From UBA6115 sp050953005 (lineage in GTDB: Bacteria; Bacillota; Clostridia; Christensenellales; Aristaeellaceae): a stretch of 64,000 bases of DNA. The stretch lies in assembly GCA_050953005.1 (NCBI GenBank), contig JBMNLV010000004.1, positions 257,699-321,698 on the forward strand. Reading direction: 5' to 3'. The notes beneath the pieces were generated by a model. That model had not been told where the DNA came from. It did not search any database and saw only the letters and a program-made list of their open reading frames with translations. Each line of letters starts with the position of its first letter. Positions within the stretch are counted from its first letter, which is position 1. Both the position numbers and the translations under genes were made by a program. Positions 61,649 to 64,000 of the stretch are shown one piece after another.

Positions 61649-63892
61649 ATGCAGCTGGAAAGAATCAAATGCACCCACTGCGGGGGAGAATTTCTGGAGT
61701 ATGATCCCTCGGCGACCATCATACGCTGCGACCGCGCGGGCTGCGGCGCCACCTTCCGTGTCAGCCAGGCGAAGGAGTTTGCCAAGGTGGTGCTGGATCA
61801 TGAAACCGATATCAAAAACCTGCGCCAGCTGCTGGACAACGCCATGGAAACCAAGGACATGGAGCTTGCTGACCGATATGCCGGCGAAATCCGCATGCTG
61901 ATCCCCGACGACGCCTACTCGGCGTATTGCGAGGCCCTGGCCCAGAAGAAAAAGGGCAAGTTTGAGGCCTACCACAACTATTTGAAAAAAGCTGCGCAGA
62001 TGACCCAGCAGGAAGCTGAGAAAATCCTTGACAGCGCCCTGAGAGAATACAACTTCACCATCCATGACAAGCAGCCGCTGCTGGCCTTTATCGCCGCCAA
62101 CTACCAGCAGGACCTGCAGGATACCGCGCGAAAGCAGCTGGACGCGGCCGTCAAGCGCCTGGCCCTGCTGAAGGATTTGTACGCGATCGTGCCGCGCGAT
62201 GTCTTTATCTGCCACAGCAGCTCTGACCCCATTGCCCGCAGGGTGTATGAGGTCCTGACCGATGACGGCGTCAAGTGCTGGTTTTCGCAGGTCAACCTGC
62301 CGCCCCAAACCGCGAACTACTGGGATTACATCAGAAGCGCGATCCGCAACTGCAAGATCATCCTGGTCATCACCTCCATTGACAGCATGATGCGTGATGA
62401 CCCGGAGAGAGAAATGCGTTACGCGGCCCAGCTGGGCCTGCGCCGGCTGGAGCTGAAGATTGACGATACGCCGCACAACACCTATTTCAGACATTATTTT
62501 GATGGCTTGCAGTGGATCTACCTGGACAACGATGTAGAAAAAACCTTTGATGAGCTCAAGCGGCGGGTGTATCAGCTGCTTCATCCGGTCCAGGCGACTG
62601 TCCAGCCGCCGCCGGTCGAGCCCCCGGTCCAGGCGCTTGAGGAGCCGGCGTACTCGACGGTGGAGATACCTACGCGGGCGCTGAAAGTGCGCTATCTGGA
62701 CGGGGAAGGCCAGGAAATCAGCAGCCAGGTCATCAACCTGGTCTACGGAAATCATAAGATCAGGCCCAAGGCGGACCTGGTGCCCGAGGGCTATGCCCTG
62801 CAGGGCAGGACCGAGGCATCCGTAACGGTGGACGCGGACGGCGTCAGCCCCGGGGAGATCGTCTTCCGCTATCAATCGCCTCAGGCAAGCAAGCCCGCGC
62901 GCGTGCGCCTGGCATATACCGATCAAAGCGATGGAAAAGCTCTTGTCACGGAGGAGCGGGAACTGCCCCCCGGCCAGCACCGGGTGGCGCCGGATGCCGG
63001 GAAGCTGCCATCGGGGTACAGCCTTGAAAGCAAGGAAGCCCTTGCCGTGAAGGTGGAAAATGGCAAGGCCAGCCCGGAACAGCTGGTTTTCCGCTGCGTC
63101 AGCATCCAGAAGCCGATAGCGGTCACCGTCAATTATATGAGTGAAAGCTATAAGAAACTGGAGAGCAGCCAGGAATTGAGTCTGAAGCCGGGAGAGCACA
63201 GGATCCATCCCAAGCCCAAGGGAGATATGTCGGGCTATGAGCTGATTACCAAGACGCCCATTATGCTGAAGCTGGCGGACGGCGATGAAAAAAAGTCCGT
63301 TACCTTTTATTACGCCAAGAAGAAGATCAAGAAACAAGGGAACAATGCCTGGGCCAGGCTGGGCTGGAAGCTGACACGGTTGATAATCATCCTGTGGCTG
63401 CTGTGCCAGGCGCTGGTTGTTCTGAGCGCCTTTGGCGCCCTGGATCCAATCAGCTCGGAGATGCCGGTGCTCAAGGAGATCGCCAAGGCCTTGGAAAACG
63501 AGACTTTTTTAACCATCCGGGAGGTCGGCCTGCCCATGCTGAACCTTGCCAGCGGCTACACCATTCGCATGATCCGGCCTGTCACGGTCGCCTATTTCGC
63601 GTCGCTTAACGTGCTTGGCATTCTGCTTTTTTCCCTGTTCTTTGGCGTAAAAAACCTGCGCCAGACCGCCGAGCGCATGTCTAGGATGCTCCTGTGGCTG
63701 GTGATGCCGCTCAACGCTTTGTATTTCTGGGCATATTATGTGGGCAAGCACATGCTTTCAGACGCGATTTTGCAGGACAAGGTTGTTGCTTTCCTCAGTT
63801 TTATGGTGCCCGCGCTGGTGGCTTACGCGGAGTGTTTCCTGATTAAGAAGATCGTTGCCTATTTTACTGCCATAAAAGCGCAAAGCCGCTAA
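61649..63892 (+). CDS. Membrane protein with zinc ribbon, TIR domain and MucBP-like repeats
   Basis: The protein is 747 residues. N-terminal zinc ribbon (CTHCGGEF...CDRAGCG), helical region, TIR domain from about 182 (RDVFICHSSSDPIARRVYEV; VITSIDSMMRDDPEREMRYA) with a Glu (about 255) at the place of the catalytic Glu of TIR NADases, then three MucBP-like beta repeats of about 75 residues (VRYLDGEGQEISSQVINLVY), a basic stretch and four membrane helices (about 577-733). ATG 61649 is chosen for CAGGAGA upstream. TIR domains either cleave NAD+ or assemble signalling complexes. The arrangement puts the TIR domain and MucBP repeats on the same, probably cytosolic, side. Confidence 0.82.
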   Translation: MQLERIKCTHCGGEFLEYDPSATIIRCDRAGCGATFRVSQAKEFAKVVLDHETDIKNLRQLLDNAMETKDMELADRYAGEIRMLIPDDAYSAYCEALAQKKKGKFEAYHNYLKKAAQMTQQEAEKILDSALREYNFTIHDKQPLLAFIAANYQQDLQDTARKQLDAAVKRLALLKDLYAIVPRDVFICHSSSDPIARRVYEVLTDDGVKCWFSQVNLPPQTANYWDYIRSAIRNCKIILVITSIDSMMRDDPEREMRYAAQLGLRRLELKIDDTPHNTYFRHYFDGLQWIYLDNDVEKTFDELKRRVYQLLHPVQATVQPPPVEPPVQALEEPAYSTVEIPTRALKVRYLDGEGQEISSQVINLVYGNHKIRPKADLVPEGYALQGRTEASVTVDADGVSPGEIVFRYQSPQASKPARVRLAYTDQSDGKALVTEERELPPGQHRVAPDAGKLPSGYSLESKEALAVKVENGKASPEQLVFRCVSIQKPIAVTVNYMSESYKKLESSQELSLKPGEHRIHPKPKGDMSGYELITKTPIMLKLADGDEKKSVTFYYAKKKIKKQGNNAWARLGWKLTRLIIILWLLCQALVVLSAFGALDPISSEMPVLKEIAKALENETFLTIREVGLPMLNLASGYTIRMIRPVTVAYFASLNVLGILLFSLFFGVKNLRQTAERMSRMLLWLVMPLNALYFWAYYVGKHMLSDAILQDKVVAFLSFMVPALVAYAECFLIKKIVAYFTAIKAQSR

Positions 63893-64000
63893 GTTTCCGG
63901 CTGGCCGCGGCACTCCTTCCAGGCCGTTCTGCCCGCGGGCCGATGACCACGGTATGCGCGTTTTGCTACAAAAACAAGGCAGGACGCGGATCGTCCACCA
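63893..64000. other. Tail of the window
   Basis: The last 108 bases contain no recognisable gene; no strong terminator for the operon is visible before the window ends. Confidence 0.4.

Noticed and set aside
1..64000. tRNA, rRNA and CRISPR loci
   Set aside because: None was found by eye; no cloverleaf with a TTCGA-type arm, no rRNA-like conserved stretch and no short repeat-spacer array.

Overview
The window reads as chromosomal DNA of a GC-rich, Gram-positive-type anaerobe, most likely a member of the Clostridia (inference). Pointers are strong AGGAGG-type ribosome binding sites, many Sec-exported proteins with bacterial SH3, BspA-type leucine-rich and Cys-repeat modules, a two-subunit iron-sulfur serine dehydratase, GTP-type PEP carboxykinase, DUF5320 and DUF368 proteins, ECF sigma/anti-sigma pairs, and no outer-membrane genes. 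AT-rich islands (8.56-8.76 kb, the hsdS recognition segments, 22.0-24.5 kb) stand out as probably acquired.

Layout. 0-6.3 kb: tail of an HD hydrolase, two frameshifted secreted-protein genes on the minus strand, and an MFS transporter. 6.8-8.5 kb: exported UshA-type nucleotidase. 8.9-16.4 kb: a defence island with an HNH nuclease, a Fic protein and a complete type I restriction-modification set (hsdM, hsdS, hsdR) whose HsdS carries two identical recognition domains. 16.4-21.9 kb: an ECF sigma/anti-sigma pair preceded by a paralogue whose sigma gene has been deleted. 22.0-23.6 kb: a decayed IS1111-type element. 23.7-28.1 kb: secreted proteins and an aminotransferase. 28.3-33.0 kb: PEP carboxykinase, a small NrdD-tail-like protein behind NrdR-like boxes, and a second sigma/anti-sigma pair. 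33.2-41 kb: PHP phosphatase, DUF368, peroxiredoxin, DUF5320, 2-hydroxyacid dehydrogenase, aldo/keto reductase, serine dehydratase. 41.4-51.9 kb: large secreted repeat proteins and a flavoprotein. 52.3-56.3 kb: phosphohexomutase, dnaN, a likely replication origin, nagB. 56.4-58.2 kb: small conserved proteins and a methyltransferase. 58.2-63.9 kb: a five-gene operon described next.

The most unusual content is the last operon. Behind one promoter lie an SPFH-like protein, two ESCRT-III-like coiled-coil proteins, a Vps4-like AAA ATPase with an N-terminal MIT-like domain, and a membrane protein combining a zinc ribbon, a TIR domain and MucBP-like repeats. The second ESCRT-III-like protein ends in a motif like the MIM1 that MIT domains bind. 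I infer a bacterial membrane-remodelling machine coupled to a TIR sensor or effector, either envelope repair or phage defence.

Other notable structure: a 158-bp MITE present three times with TTA/TAA target duplications, two of them inserted exactly in stop codons; an oriC-like region with DnaA boxes, DnaA-trio repeats and an AT-rich stretch next to dnaN but without dnaA beside it; and several single frameshifts in genes for secreted proteins, mostly at homopolymers, which may be read errors or real. No tRNA, rRNA or CRISPR array was seen.
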